In this document: positions 49,512-58,619 of the stretch, piece by piece | Position numbering within the stretch: position 1 is the first letter of the stretch | Layout of the letters: every line of letters starts with the position of its first letter | Source: JACCZX01 sp963729165 | GTDB lineage: Bacteria; Pseudomonadota; Gammaproteobacteria; Burkholderiales; Burkholderiaceae_F | Reading direction: 5' to 3' | Assembly (NCBI GenBank): GCA_963729165.1 | Contig: CAVSMM010000015.1 | Coordinates: 248,001 to 312,000, forward strand | Length of the DNA: 64,000 nt | Notes under the pieces: generated by a model | The model's input: the letters and a program-made list of their open reading frames with translations, nothing else | Told to the model about the DNA's origin: nothing | Database searches by the model: none | Made by a program: the position numbers and the translations under genes

Positions 49512-50125
49512 AGCGCCGAGCTGTACTTGATCGTGCAGCCGTAAGCCTGGCTGTTCGCCTTCGATACCGGCTTGCCCGATTTGGCGTCGGTCAGAGCGGC
49601 GACAACGTAGTTAGTCGCAGTCTTCACGTCGGCCACATTTGCGCTGCGCTTGTCGTCGATTGCTCCGGCATAAACCAGCGTTCCATTCGGATCGATCACA
49701 TACATGTGCGGGGTCACCCTAGCGCCGAATGCACGGCCCACTGCCCCCGTAGTGTCCATCAACACCGCCGCGGGCGCGGCGTTGTGCTGCTTGAACCACG
49801 CAGCCAACTTTGCAGGAGGCATGTAGTCGGAGCTTCCTTCGTTGGTGGAATTGACCGATAGCCACGCTACGTTCTCGGCACCGAAGCGCTTCTGCAGAGA
49901 TTGCATGTTGCCGCTGTCGTAATGCTTCTGCACGAACGGGCAACCCGGGTTGTTCCACTCGAGCACCACGTATTTGCCTTTGAAATCGGCCAGCGACACC
50001 TGTTTGCCTGCCACGTCCGTTGCACGGAAAGTCGGCGCGGGCTGTCCGACCGTGGCCGAAGCGTTCGCGACCGATGCCATCGAAGACGCCAGCAAGCCAG
50101 CGGCAAACCAATGAATCATTTTCAT
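49508..50125 (-). CDS. Secreted thioredoxin-like/AhpC-TSA family redoxin
   Basis: About 205 residues. Start ATG at 50125 with GAGG upstream (earlier ATG 50131 also possible); signal peptide MKMIHWFAAGLLASSMASVANA. The domain has PAPTFRATDVAGKQVSLADFKGKYVVLEWNNPGCPFV, VNSTNEG, GARVTPHMYVIDPNGTLVYAGAIDD, of the redoxin fold. There is only one cysteine in the CP position (GCPF) and none at the CxxC partner; a distant Cys (YGCTIKY) could resolve. Downstream of and overlapping a DsbD-like gene, which may supply electrons. Substrate unknown. Confidence 0.85.
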   Translation of the reverse strand: MKMIHWFAAGLLASSMASVANASATVGQPAPTFRATDVAGKQVSLADFKGKYVVLEWNNPGCPFVQKHYDSGNMQSLQKRFGAENVAWLSVNSTNEGSSDYMPPAKLAAWFKQHNAAPAAVLMDTTGAVGRAFGARVTPHMYVIDPNGTLVYAGAIDDKRSANVADVKTATNYVVAALTDAKSGKPVSKANSQAYGCTIKYSSAL

Positions 50126-50133
50126 GCTCATCC

Positions 50134-52257
50134 TCACTTTGACGCCTCCTTGACCTTGTCGAGCGCAGCTAGGACGATGCCTTCGGTCAAAAGTTCAGGC
50201 AACACGGCCGCTTCGCCCTTGCGATCGTAGACGACATACAGCGGTACGCCGTTGCGGCCGAATTGCGCGAGCGCCTGCGTAATTTTTTCGTCTCGATTGG
50301 TCCAGTCGGCGCGCATCAACACGACATTGTCGGCAGCAAACCGTGATTTCACGCTATCGGCGCGCAGAGCAACACGCTTGTTGAGTTGACACGTGACACA
50401 CCAGGCTGCGGTGAAATCGACGAATACCGCCTTGCCTTCACCGCGCAGCTGCGCCAGTTTTTCCGGCGAGTATTCGATCCAGCCGGCGTCGGCGGTGGAG
50501 CGAGTGCCGGGTGCCAGTGCCTCGCTGGTAGCGATCGGGGTGAAAGTCAACGCGGCCAGCATGCCGCCGCCTACCGCAACCCAGCGGAATACGCGCGCAC
50601 CGCGCTGCGATAGTCCGAGCGCCCACAGTGTGAAGCCCACGGCGACCAGAACGCCCAGCGCGAGCGCGATACCACCCGCGTCGACCTGTTGCGCCAGGAC
50701 CCACAGCAACCAGACGCACGTGGCGAACATCGGAAACGCCATGAACTGCTTGAACATTTCCATCCAGCGTCCGGGCCGCGGCAACTTGGCGAGCAAGCTG
50801 GGAAACAGTGTCAGCAAGACATAGGGCGCAGCCATGCCGACTCCGAGGGCGGCGAACACCGACAAAGCAATCACCGCGGGCTGCGTGATCGCATAACCCA
50901 GTGCTGCGCCCATGAACGGAGCGGTGCACGGCGAAGCGACGATCACGGCCAGAACGCCGGTGCCGAAGCTTCCGCGCCAATCTGATTTGCTCGCGAGGTT
51001 ATCGGCCGCGCGCATATTGGCGACGCCGGTGCCCATCGTCATTTCAAAAACGCCGAGCAGGTTCAGCCCGATGGCGAAAAACAGTACGGTCAAAGCGGCA
51101 ACCACCCAGGGCGTCTGCAGCTGAAATCCCCATCCGAGTGCGCTGCCCGCCTGCTGCAATCCGATCAGCAACGCGGCAAGCAATACAAACGACAGCACGA
51201 CGCCGACCGCAAACGCGATCCCATGCGCGGCCATCGGCCCCGAGTGAGTGCGATGCTGCGCAAGACCGATCAGCTTCAGCGACAACACCGGGAATACGCA
51301 TGGCATCAGATTCAATATCAATCCGCCGAGAAGCGCGGTGCCCAATGCTGCCCATAGCGACATCGACGACCCGGCATCCTCCGCGGCGCCGGTCGCGCCG
51401 GCCGCGGCACCTGCTACTGCGGCCGACATCGGCGCCTGCACGACATGCGCCCAGCCATTCGCGTACGCGGGTCCGCCGTTGGCCACCACGACGCCCTTCA
51501 AAGCCTTGAAGTCGGATGCGATCGGTTTAGCTGCCGTCAGATAAATCGCTGCCTGTCCGCTTTCGCTTTTCAAAAGCTGCGGCGCAGCCGGCTCGATACG
51601 ACCTTCCTCGAGCGGAAAGAATTCGAACTTGTCGAGAGTCTTGCCTGCCGGTAGCGCCAGTGCCAGGCGAATTCGATTCGCATCGATGCTAGCGGTCGAA
51701 GTCAACACAGCCCCCGGCACGAGCGCTTGCGTTGATTTGAACAGTGCAGCCGACGACGAAGCCGCTGCCTGCGCCTTGACCGGCAACGTCAACTTCACCT
51801 GTGCGTCGCCAGGGATGCAAACGTCCTTGCACTCGAGCCACGATGCCTTGGCGTTCAACGTCACCGGTGTTCCCACCGGGAGATCGGCAGGAACTTGCAC
51901 GGTCGTCAGCAACAGCGTTTCGCCTTCGTAACCGAAATTCATCAACGGCCCGACGGGGAGACGCTTTGGGTGCGGCCATGCAATCGCGCCGGCACTGAAG
52001 CCAGCGGGCAGCTGCCATTTGATTTGCGTGGGCAGGCCGGAATCGCCCGGGACCTGCCAGTACGTATGCCATTCGTGTTCGTGTTTCAGGCGCAGGCCGA
52101 CGGTCAGCGGCTGGCCCGGAACGATCGCGTCGGTGGCAGCGATCAGTTCAGCGTCGACGTGCTTTTCGGGGGCGCCGAAACGCGGAAGCGATTGAGCTGC
52201 AGCGGACGTTGCAACGACGGCGGCAAGCGTGAACGTAAGGATGGGTAAAAGCGGCAT
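50134..52257 (-). CDS. DsbD/ScsB-like thiol:disulfide reductase
   Basis: Intact 707 residues, signal peptide to about residue 21. It carries electrons from cytoplasmic thioredoxin across the membrane. The N-terminal periplasmic domain with WLECKDVCIPG holds one cysteine pair; the eight-helix membrane domain has NLMPCVFPVLSLK and VASPCTAPFMG; the C-terminal thioredoxin domain has AAWCVTCQLNK. The N-terminal domain looks ScsB-like, and the downstream redoxin is a probable partner. Part of a thiE-hemL-dsbD-redoxin run; distance to hemL is 62 bases. Confidence 0.9.
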   Translation of the reverse strand: MPLLPILTFTLAAVVATSAAAQSLPRFGAPEKHVDAELIAATDAIVPGQPLTVGLRLKHEHEWHTYWQVPGDSGLPTQIKWQLPAGFSAGAIAWPHPKRLPVGPLMNFGYEGETLLLTTVQVPADLPVGTPVTLNAKASWLECKDVCIPGDAQVKLTLPVKAQAAASSSAALFKSTQALVPGAVLTSTASIDANRIRLALALPAGKTLDKFEFFPLEEGRIEPAAPQLLKSESGQAAIYLTAAKPIASDFKALKGVVVANGGPAYANGWAHVVQAPMSAAVAGAAAGATGAAEDAGSSMSLWAALGTALLGGLILNLMPCVFPVLSLKLIGLAQHRTHSGPMAAHGIAFAVGVVLSFVLLAALLIGLQQAGSALGWGFQLQTPWVVAALTVLFFAIGLNLLGVFEMTMGTGVANMRAADNLASKSDWRGSFGTGVLAVIVASPCTAPFMGAALGYAITQPAVIALSVFAALGVGMAAPYVLLTLFPSLLAKLPRPGRWMEMFKQFMAFPMFATCVWLLWVLAQQVDAGGIALALGVLVAVGFTLWALGLSQRGARVFRWVAVGGGMLAALTFTPIATSEALAPGTRSTADAGWIEYSPEKLAQLRGEGKAVFVDFTAAWCVTCQLNKRVALRADSVKSRFAADNVVLMRADWTNRDEKITQALAQFGRNGVPLYVVYDRKGEAAVLPELLTEGIVLAALDKVKEASK

Positions 52258-52319
52258 GGTCTTTCGTCTAACAATTGACTATCAAGTTCCCGTCTTTAGC
52301 GACTCGTTGCATCGTCCAA

Positions 52320-53615
52320 TCAGCGGACTTCCGCAAACGCTTGCTCCGCTGTAGCGACAGTCGCATTGATCACTGCGTCATCATGCGCCATTGAAACGAA
52401 GCCTGCTTCGTAAGCCGACGGCGCCAGGTAAATGCCGCGCTCCAGCATTGCATGAAAGAAGCGCTTGAATCGCTCGATATCGCACGCGATTACATCGGCG
52501 TAACGGACCGGTACCGCGGCGGCGAAGTAAAGGCCGAACATGCCACCGACGCTATCGCCGGAAAACGCTAAGCCGGGCGCAGTGCTTTTCGCAGCCGCTA
52601 TCAGACGATCGACCAGGGACTTCGTGCGCTTGCCCAGCTCGTCGTAAAAACCGGGGCGGGCAATTTCATTCAACGTGGCAAGCCCGCAGGCAACGGCGAC
52701 CGGATTGCCCGACAACGTGCCCGCCTGGTACACATTGCCGAGGGGCGCCAGGCGCTGCATCACTGCGCGCTTTCCACCGAAAGCCGCGAGTGGCATGCCG
52801 CCCCCGATGACTTTGCCGAGCACCGTGATGTCGGGATCGATGCCGTAAAGCGCTTGCGCGCCTCCCGGTCCGACGCGAAATCCAGACATCACTTCGTCAA
52901 AGATCAATAACGCACCGTGCGCGGTGCACTGCTCGCGCATCGTGCTTAAGAACTCCGGCGTTGCGCGCACCAGATTCATGTTGCCAGCGATCGGCTCGAC
53001 GATGACGCATGCGATGTCATCGCCGTGCTGCTTGAAGGCATCCCGCACCTGCTGCGCGTCGTTGTAGTCGAGCACCAGCGTGTGCTGCGTGATGTCGGCC
53101 GGAACGCCGGCGCTGCTTGGGTGGCCGAACGTCAGCAATCCCGAACCGGCCTTGACCAGCAAACTATCGGCATGGCCGTGGTAGCAGCCTTCGAATTTGA
53201 TGATCTTGCGTCGGGTGCCGTCGCCCGCCGCGCCCCGGGCGAGACGGATCGCGCTCATCGCCGCCTCAGTGCCTGAGGACACCAGCCGCACCTGTTGCAT
53301 CGATGGAACGCGTGCGATCAGCGTTTCGGCCATCTCGATCTCGGCCTCGGTCGGCGCACCGAACGAGATGCCGCGTGACAGCGCCTCCTGAATCGCGCGG
53401 ATTACGGCAGCGTGCGAGTGGCCCAGGATCATCGGCCCCCACGACCCGATGTAATCGATGTAGCGACTGCCTTCCGCATCCCAGAAATAAGGACCCGCGG
53501 CGCGCTCGATAAAGCGCGGAGTGCCGCCGACCGAGCGGAACGCGCGCACGGGTGAGTTCACGCCGCCGGGAATCGAGCGCTGCGCGCGTTCAAACAGTTG
53601 TTCGTTGCTTGTCAT
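52320..53615 (-). CDS. hemL: Glutamate-1-semialdehyde 2,1-aminomutase
   Basis: Intact 431-residue pyridoxal-phosphate enzyme making 5-aminolevulinate for heme. Seen: PGGVNSPVRAFRSVGGTPRFI, YIDYIGSWGPMILGH, IKFEGCYHGHADSLLVKAGSG, IFDEVMSGFR, and the cofactor lysine region VLGKVIGGGMPLAAFGGK. Start codon overlaps the thiE stop (ATGA at 53612-53615), so the two are coupled. Confidence 0.97.
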   Translation of the reverse strand: MTSNEQLFERAQRSIPGGVNSPVRAFRSVGGTPRFIERAAGPYFWDAEGSRYIDYIGSWGPMILGHSHAAVIRAIQEALSRGISFGAPTEAEIEMAETLIARVPSMQQVRLVSSGTEAAMSAIRLARGAAGDGTRRKIIKFEGCYHGHADSLLVKAGSGLLTFGHPSSAGVPADITQHTLVLDYNDAQQVRDAFKQHGDDIACVIVEPIAGNMNLVRATPEFLSTMREQCTAHGALLIFDEVMSGFRVGPGGAQALYGIDPDITVLGKVIGGGMPLAAFGGKRAVMQRLAPLGNVYQAGTLSGNPVAVACGLATLNEIARPGFYDELGKRTKSLVDRLIAAAKSTAPGLAFSGDSVGGMFGLYFAAAVPVRYADVIACDIERFKRFFHAMLERGIYLAPSAYEAGFVSMAHDDAVINATVATAEQAFAEVR

Positions 53616-54272
53616 GTCTGCAACCTGCTTCGTCCTTCATCGAATTGCCGTACGAGTTCCCGAGCCGCAGTCGCCGGATTTGCGGCGCCAAAGATCGCGT
53701 CGAGCACGGCAGCCGCGTCGGCGCCTGCAGCCGCGACGGTTGCGACGTTGCTCGGTATTGATGCCGCCGATCGCAATGATGCGCTGTTGCGGCCAAGCGG
53801 CGCGCGCATCAGACAGCAATGACAGCGGTGCACGGACAGCGGTTGGTTTGGTCAGCGACGGGTACACAGATCCGAAGGCAATCGCATCGGACCCGGCCGC
53901 GACCGCGGCGCGTGCACGGCTCAGCTCGTTGTAGCAGGACACACCGAGCAGCCGGTCCGGCAGCCTGCGGCGCGCATCGGCCAAATCACCATCGTCGCGT
54001 CCGACATGCACGCCATCGGCGCCCGAGCTCGATGCAATTTCGACGCTGTCGTTAACGATGAGTAGCGCATCTGCTGCGTGGGCCATTGCGACGAGCTGGC
54101 ACGCTCGGTCGAGGCGTTGTGTCGCGCCGGCTGTCTTGTCTCGATACTGAATGGCGCGCACTCCCGCTTCCAGTGATTGTTGAACGACGTTCAACATGCT
54201 TTCGAAGGTGCGTGCCCCAACATCCGGCGTCAGTAGGTAAATGCCCGCGAGGGGCGGTGCTTCACGCGCCAT
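53612..54272 (-). CDS. thiE: Thiamine-phosphate synthase (one frame break)
   Basis: Condenses the pyrimidine and thiazole parts of thiamine into TMP. MAREAPPLAGIYLLTPDV, ALEAGVRAIQYRDKTA, LLIVNDSVEIASSSGADGVHVGRDD, LLGVSCYNELSRA, DAIAFGSVYPSLTKP and IAIGGINTEQ are clear; near 53760 the frame changes, and the end is AGADAAAVLDAIFGAANPATAARELVRQF at 53612. About 220 residues. Related genomes often have thiD divergently beside it; here rubredoxin is the first plus-strand gene. Confidence 0.93.
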
Positions 54273-54496
54273 CGACGTAGATCAAAGAGAGCGCAGACGA
54301 CCGCATGGGATCGCCGAGAACGCTCCGCCGGATAAGACTGAAGGTGTAACGCAAAGTGGGTAGCGGTAAGTGGGTAGCGGATATCTGTTATGCCACGTTA
54401 TGATCGCTCGCTAACTTGTTGATTTTAGCCGTCGAGTTCGCGTTTTGAAGTTGAACCCAGAGTTGCACTCAGCGCCGGCTTCTTTTGCTTGAAACG

Positions 54497-54679
54497 ATGG
54501 CGACCGACGCGGCGATGAAATCCTGGATGTGTCTCATCTGTGGCTGGATCTATGACGAGGCAGCGGGAGTTCCGGACGCAGGAATCGCGGCGGGGACGCG
54601 ATGGGAAGACATTCCTCCGAATTGGACGTGTCCGGAGTGCGGGGCGCGTAAAGAAGATTTCGAAATGGTTGAAATCTGA
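54497..54679 (+). CDS. Rubredoxin
   Basis: Small iron protein, about 60 residues; passes single electrons. One mononuclear iron site by CLICG and CPECG (residues about 11-15 and 44-48). ATG 54497 or 54515 (MKSWMCLICGWIYDE, closer to relatives). WEDIPPNWTCPECGARKEDFEMVEI is the usual tail. It lies before the Pil-Chp genes as in other Burkholderiales; no clear functional link to motility. Confidence 0.93.
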   Translation: MATDAAMKSWMCLICGWIYDEAAGVPDAGIAAGTRWEDIPPNWTCPECGARKEDFEMVEI

Positions 54680-54767
54680 CCTCGGAACCGCGGTATTCGG
54701 CGCTGAGCGCGAGCCATTGTCGCGTACAACGCAGGCTCGGTTACAAGCGTGAAATGGGTAGCAACAC

Positions 54768-55163
54768 ATGGCGGCTCAGGACCTGTCGGAAATCCGGGGA
54801 AAGAAAGTGATGGTGATCGACGACTCGAACACCATCCGTCGCAGCGCGGAGATTTTTCTTTCGCAAGCCGGCTGTCAGGTCATCCTGGCGCAGGACGGCT
54901 TCGAGGCGCTGTCCAAGATCAACGATCACCAGCCCAACATCATTTTCTGCGACATCCTGATGCCGCGTCTTGATGGCTACCAGACGTGCGCGCTAATCAA
55001 GCGCAGCCCGCGCTTCCACAAGACGCCGGTCGTGATGTTGTCCTCGAAAGACGGGCTGTTCGATCGGGCGCGTGGGCGCATGGTTGGCTCCAGTGAGTAT
55101 CTAACAAAGCCGTTTACGAAGGACAGCCTGCTGACTGCCGTACGACAGCATTCGATGCAGTAG
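54768..55163 (+). CDS. pilG: Twitching-motility response regulator PilG
   Basis: Intact 131-residue stand-alone receiver domain. Acidic pocket VIDDSN, phospho-acceptor Asp62 in FCDILMPR, MLSSKD and Lys114 in YLTKPF. PilG is phosphorylated by ChpA and promotes type IV pilus extension. First gene of pilG-pilH-pilI-pilJ-chpA; the start is 88 bases after rubredoxin. Confidence 0.9.
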   Translation: MAAQDLSEIRGKKVMVIDDSNTIRRSAEIFLSQAGCQVILAQDGFEALSKINDHQPNIIFCDILMPRLDGYQTCALIKRSPRFHKTPVVMLSSKDGLFDRARGRMVGSSEYLTKPFTKDSLLTAVRQHSMQ

Positions 55164-55211
55164 CACGGACAAAGTGCAAACCTCCTTTCGTCAGATAGTT
55201 TTCAGAAAATC

Positions 55212-55234
55212 GCTGGCAAAGCCAGCCAGTTTTT
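55212..55234 (+). terminator. Weak terminator-like hairpin between pilG and pilH
   Basis: GCTGGC/GCCAGC (55212-55217, 55221-55226) around AAA, then CAG and five T (55230-55234). The 6-bp stem is short, so partial termination or attenuation is more likely than full stop. Confidence 0.45.
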
Positions 55235-55277
55235 CGAGTACAGCTGCTTGCAGAGGCAGTGAAGTTCGGGGAGAGCC

Positions 55278-55643
55278 ATGCCGATCAAGAAAGTTTTAAT
55301 CGTCGACGATTCACCGACGGAGCGCCACGTTTTGACTGAGATGCTGACCAAGCAAGGGTATGCCGTGTCGACCGCGGAAAACGCAGATGAGGCAATGATC
55401 AAGGTGAAGACATTGATCCCGGATCTGATCCTGATGGACGTCGTGATGCCTGGGCAGAACGGCTTTCAGCTGACGCGTGCGCTATCAAAGGATCCGGTGA
55501 CTCAAAACATTCCGATCATCATGTGCACCAGCAAGAATCAGCAGACCGATCGTATTTGGGGTCTGCGGCAGGGCGCGCGCGACTACGTCGTAAAGCCGGT
55601 CAAGGCGGACGAGTTGCTCGAGAAGATCGCTGCCTTCAACTAG
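55278..55643 (+). CDS. pilH: Twitching-motility response regulator PilH
   Basis: Intact 121-residue receiver. ATG at 55278 with GGGGAGAG upstream. VDDSPTERHVL, phospho-acceptor Asp54 in ILMDVVMPG, MCTSKN and Lys106 in YVVKPV are conserved. PilH counteracts PilG or serves as phosphate sink for ChpA. Follows pilG after 114 bases and precedes pilI by 29. Confidence 0.9.
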   Translation: MPIKKVLIVDDSPTERHVLTEMLTKQGYAVSTAENADEAMIKVKTLIPDLILMDVVMPGQNGFQLTRALSKDPVTQNIPIIMCTSKNQQTDRIWGLRQGARDYVVKPVKADELLEKIAAFN

Positions 55644-55672
55644 TCGATGTTCTAAGCACAGCGACCCTGACA

Positions 55673-56215
55673 ATGGCTACCGGCGGCGAAGCTACCAACA
55701 GGCAACTCGTCAAGCTGCGCGAATTTTCGACGCAGCTCGCGCAACGCCTGAAGGAAGCGCCTAACAAGCCCGTCGAGCCGACGCGTCTTGCGGTACGCAT
55801 CGGCGGCGAGAACTATCTGATCGAAATGGCGCTGGCAGGCGAAATTGTCAGCCTGCCCGATATAGCGCCCGTGCCCTGGACGCGGCCCTGGTATCGCGGG
55901 CTTGCCAACGTGCGTGGAAGATTGATCGGTGTGGTTGACCTTCTGCACCTGATGGGCCGTGAGCCGCTCGCGCCGGACCAAACGCAGCAGTTGCTTGTGT
56001 TCGGCGAAGTACTTGGTGTGAATGCAGGGATTCTGGTAACGCGCGCGTTCGGAATTCGAAATTTGAAAGATCTCACGTCGCTCGACGGCGCGCCTCCAGC
56101 GGGCCGCGCCAGTTGGGAGCATGCGCGGTACCGGGATAACGACGGATTGACGATGACTGCGCTCGAATTGCGCGAGCTCGCGACATCGTCTCATTTCGCG
56201 GCGATTGCAGTGTGA
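55673..56215 (+). CDS. pilI: Pil-Chp coupling protein PilI (CheW-like)
   Basis: Intact 180-residue CheW-domain protein connecting PilJ to ChpA. ATG at 55673. CheW-type strands: RLAVRIGGENYLIEMALAGEIVSLPDIAPVPWTRPWYRGLANVRGRLIGVVDLLHLMG. Between pilH and pilJ in the usual order, supporting the name. Confidence 0.9.
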   Translation: MATGGEATNRQLVKLREFSTQLAQRLKEAPNKPVEPTRLAVRIGGENYLIEMALAGEIVSLPDIAPVPWTRPWYRGLANVRGRLIGVVDLLHLMGREPLAPDQTQQLLVFGEVLGVNAGILVTRAFGIRNLKDLTSLDGAPPAGRASWEHARYRDNDGLTMTALELRELATSSHFAAIAV

Positions 56216-56343
56216 GTGATGCACCGGCAGCAACAGGGCACCAAGAACAGGACCGCTGACTAGAAAAAGGCGGCGATAAGGATGCGGCTCGATGTCGAGC
56301 TGCACATGGTGTAACGGCGGAGTAGTAGCGGCGGAGGGTTTAA

Positions 56344-58614
56344 ATGGCACTCGACATGGCACCGGTAGCAGTCAAGAAAAGGCCGAAGGAACGATCGAGC
56401 CGCAGTCGCGGTGATCCGTTTCGTCCGTCGACGACGTTAAACACGATGTCGCCGCGTACCACGATCTCGGAGCCGGCTCCGAAGACCGTCATGCTCGAGC
56501 GCGCGGGCAGTAGCGGCCGCGCAATGCGCTTCATGGACCGTCTGATCGAAATGCGGCTGCCGGTGATCGGCGACAAGCCGGTCAATTCGCAAGTGCAGAT
56601 GTTATTGGCGTTGCTGGTGACGTGTCTGCTGCTGTTCGTTCTCGTGCTCCTGCTCGACAACCGAGCGGCCACTAACGGTTCGATGCAGATCGAGATCGTC
56701 GGCGACACGCTGATGCATACCCAGCGGCTGGCGAAGGCAGCGCCAAATGCCGTTGCCGGCAACCGTGCGGCGTTCGCTGAAGTGCAGGAAAGCCGCGACG
56801 CCATCGCAAGCAATTTAAACGCCTTGATGAAGGGCGACAGGGAGCGTGACCTGTCGGCGACATCTAGCGATGCGATCACACCCGAGCTCGACAAGCTGCA
56901 GGGGAATTGGCGGGCGAGCGAGTCCGCCGCGTCAGTCATTCTCACCAACGAAAAAATCCTGCTGGCGTTCGGCGACGTCATCAAGAAGATCAATGACGCC
57001 AGCCCGCGCCTGCAGCAGCTGACCGAAGAAATCATGGCGCTAAAGCTGCAGGTGGGCGCCTCTTCGCGCGAAGTGGCAACCGCCGGTCAGCTGGTTACGC
57101 TGACGCAGCGGCTTGGCAAGAGTGCGAATTCGCTGGTAGCGGGCAACGTGGCGAATGCTGAAGTTGCACTGACGCTGGGCCGAGACATCAATCAGTTCCG
57201 CGATTTAACGCAAGCGCTTTTGTCGGGAAGTGATGCACTGCGCATCAGCGCGGCGACCGACTCCGAAGCGCGCACCCGGTTGCAGGAACTGTTGAAGGTC
57301 TACGGTGAGTTTCAGAAATCAATTGAGGGCGCGCTTGGCAGCCTGCAGGCGATCGTGCAAGCGAAGGAAGCCGAGCTTGGCATCCTGCGCGATTCTGAAA
57401 TGTTGCGCCAACAGGTTGGCCAGCTAGGCGGGCTTTACTCGGCCGAGCAGCGCACGCGTGTAGTGAACTTCCTGTTGATGGTGTTGTTCGGCAGCGGCTT
57501 GTTGCTCGCGGGCCTCGCAATTTTCAAGGTGTTGCTTGAAGACACGCGCCACCGCGCGTCAGAAGCCAACGTCCAGCGGATGCAGGCTGAGCGGCTCGAG
57601 CAGGATGCGAAGAAAACGAATGACGTCAATCAGGCTGCGATTTTGCGGCTGATGAACGAATTGCAGGAGGTTGCCGACGGCAATCTGACCGTGCAAGCCA
57701 CGGTGTCTGAAGACATCACCGGCGCCATTGCGGACTCCGTGAATTACACGGTTGAAGAATTGCGCGGGCTGGTGGGCCGCATCAACAACACCGCCGAACA
57801 GGTGAACACGGCGTCAACCCAGGCGCGCGATATCGCGACCCGACTGCTGACGGCGTCCGAAGCGCAGTCGCAGGAGATCAAGGACACCGGCGACAAGGTG
57901 TTGAAGATGGCGTCGCAGATCAACGACGTCTCGAAGAACGCGGGTGAGTCCGCGAAAGTCGCGCGCGCTTCGCTGGAAGCGGCTGAGCGCGGTCAGCGCG
58001 CGGTGTTTAACCAGATCAGCGGCATGAACGAGATTCGCGAGCAGATTCAGGAGACCGCCAAGCGCATCAAGCGGCTCGGCGAGTCGTCGCAGGAGATTGG
58101 CGAGATCGTCGAGCTGATTACCGACATTACCGAGCAGACGAACGTGCTGGCGTTGAATGCCGCAATTCAAGCCGCTTCCGCCGGCGAAGCGGGACGAGGA
58201 TTCTCGGTCGTCGCCGAAGAGGTGCAGCGTCTGGCCGATCGCTCCGCAGAAGCCGCCAAGCAGATCGGCGCGCTCGTGCGCACGATTCAGACCGATACGC
58301 AGGACGCGGTCGCCGCCATGGAAAAGAGCACGCAGGGCGTGGTCGAAGGCGCCAAGTTGTCTGATGCGGCAGGTAATGCACTTTCCGATATCGGCCGCGT
58401 GTCACGCCAATTGACGGATCAGGTCGAGAAGATCGCTTCTGCGACCAACGATCAGGCGCAATCTGCAGGCGGTGTCGCGCATTCGATCGAGCGCATCTTG
58501 ACGGTGACCGAGCAAACATCGCAGGGCACGCGGCAGGCAGCGCAGTCGATCGGTCAACTCGCAACACTCGCACGTGAATTGAAGGCGTCGGTCGCTCGCT
58601 TCCGAGTCGGATAA
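56344..58614 (+). CDS. pilJ: Twitching-motility methyl-accepting chemotaxis protein PilJ
   Basis: Intact 756 residues. Two membrane helices: about residues 84-103 (MLLALLVTCLLLFVLVLLL) and 374-396 (VNFLLMVLFGSGLLLAGLAIF), flanking a periplasmic helical PilJ sensor domain with repeated motif QLVTLTQRLGKS / QRLAKAAPN; then HAMP-like and methyl-accepting signalling domain with the highly conserved hairpin tip EQTNVLALNAAIQAASAGEAGRGFSVVAEEVQRLA. The cytoplasmic N-terminus of about 80 residues is Arg/Thr-rich. Its ligand may be pilin or surface contact, known for Pseudomonas. Six bases upstream of chpA. Confidence 0.93.
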   Translation: MALDMAPVAVKKRPKERSSRSRGDPFRPSTTLNTMSPRTTISEPAPKTVMLERAGSSGRAMRFMDRLIEMRLPVIGDKPVNSQVQMLLALLVTCLLLFVLVLLLDNRAATNGSMQIEIVGDTLMHTQRLAKAAPNAVAGNRAAFAEVQESRDAIASNLNALMKGDRERDLSATSSDAITPELDKLQGNWRASESAASVILTNEKILLAFGDVIKKINDASPRLQQLTEEIMALKLQVGASSREVATAGQLVTLTQRLGKSANSLVAGNVANAEVALTLGRDINQFRDLTQALLSGSDALRISAATDSEARTRLQELLKVYGEFQKSIEGALGSLQAIVQAKEAELGILRDSEMLRQQVGQLGGLYSAEQRTRVVNFLLMVLFGSGLLLAGLAIFKVLLEDTRHRASEANVQRMQAERLEQDAKKTNDVNQAAILRLMNELQEVADGNLTVQATVSEDITGAIADSVNYTVEELRGLVGRINNTAEQVNTASTQARDIATRLLTASEAQSQEIKDTGDKVLKMASQINDVSKNAGESAKVARASLEAAERGQRAVFNQISGMNEIREQIQETAKRIKRLGESSQEIGEIVELITDITEQTNVLALNAAIQAASAGEAGRGFSVVAEEVQRLADRSAEAAKQIGALVRTIQTDTQDAVAAMEKSTQGVVEGAKLSDAAGNALSDIGRVSRQLTDQVEKIASATNDQAQSAGGVAHSIERILTVTEQTSQGTRQAAQSIGQLATLARELKASVARFRVG

Positions 58615-58619
58615 AACAC

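Noticed and set aside
54273..54496. TPP riboswitch or thiD gene upstream of thiE
   Set aside because: No CTGAGA-type THI box and no coding signal; only a short tandem repeat (AGTGGGTAGCGG twice near 54355-54380) of no clear meaning.
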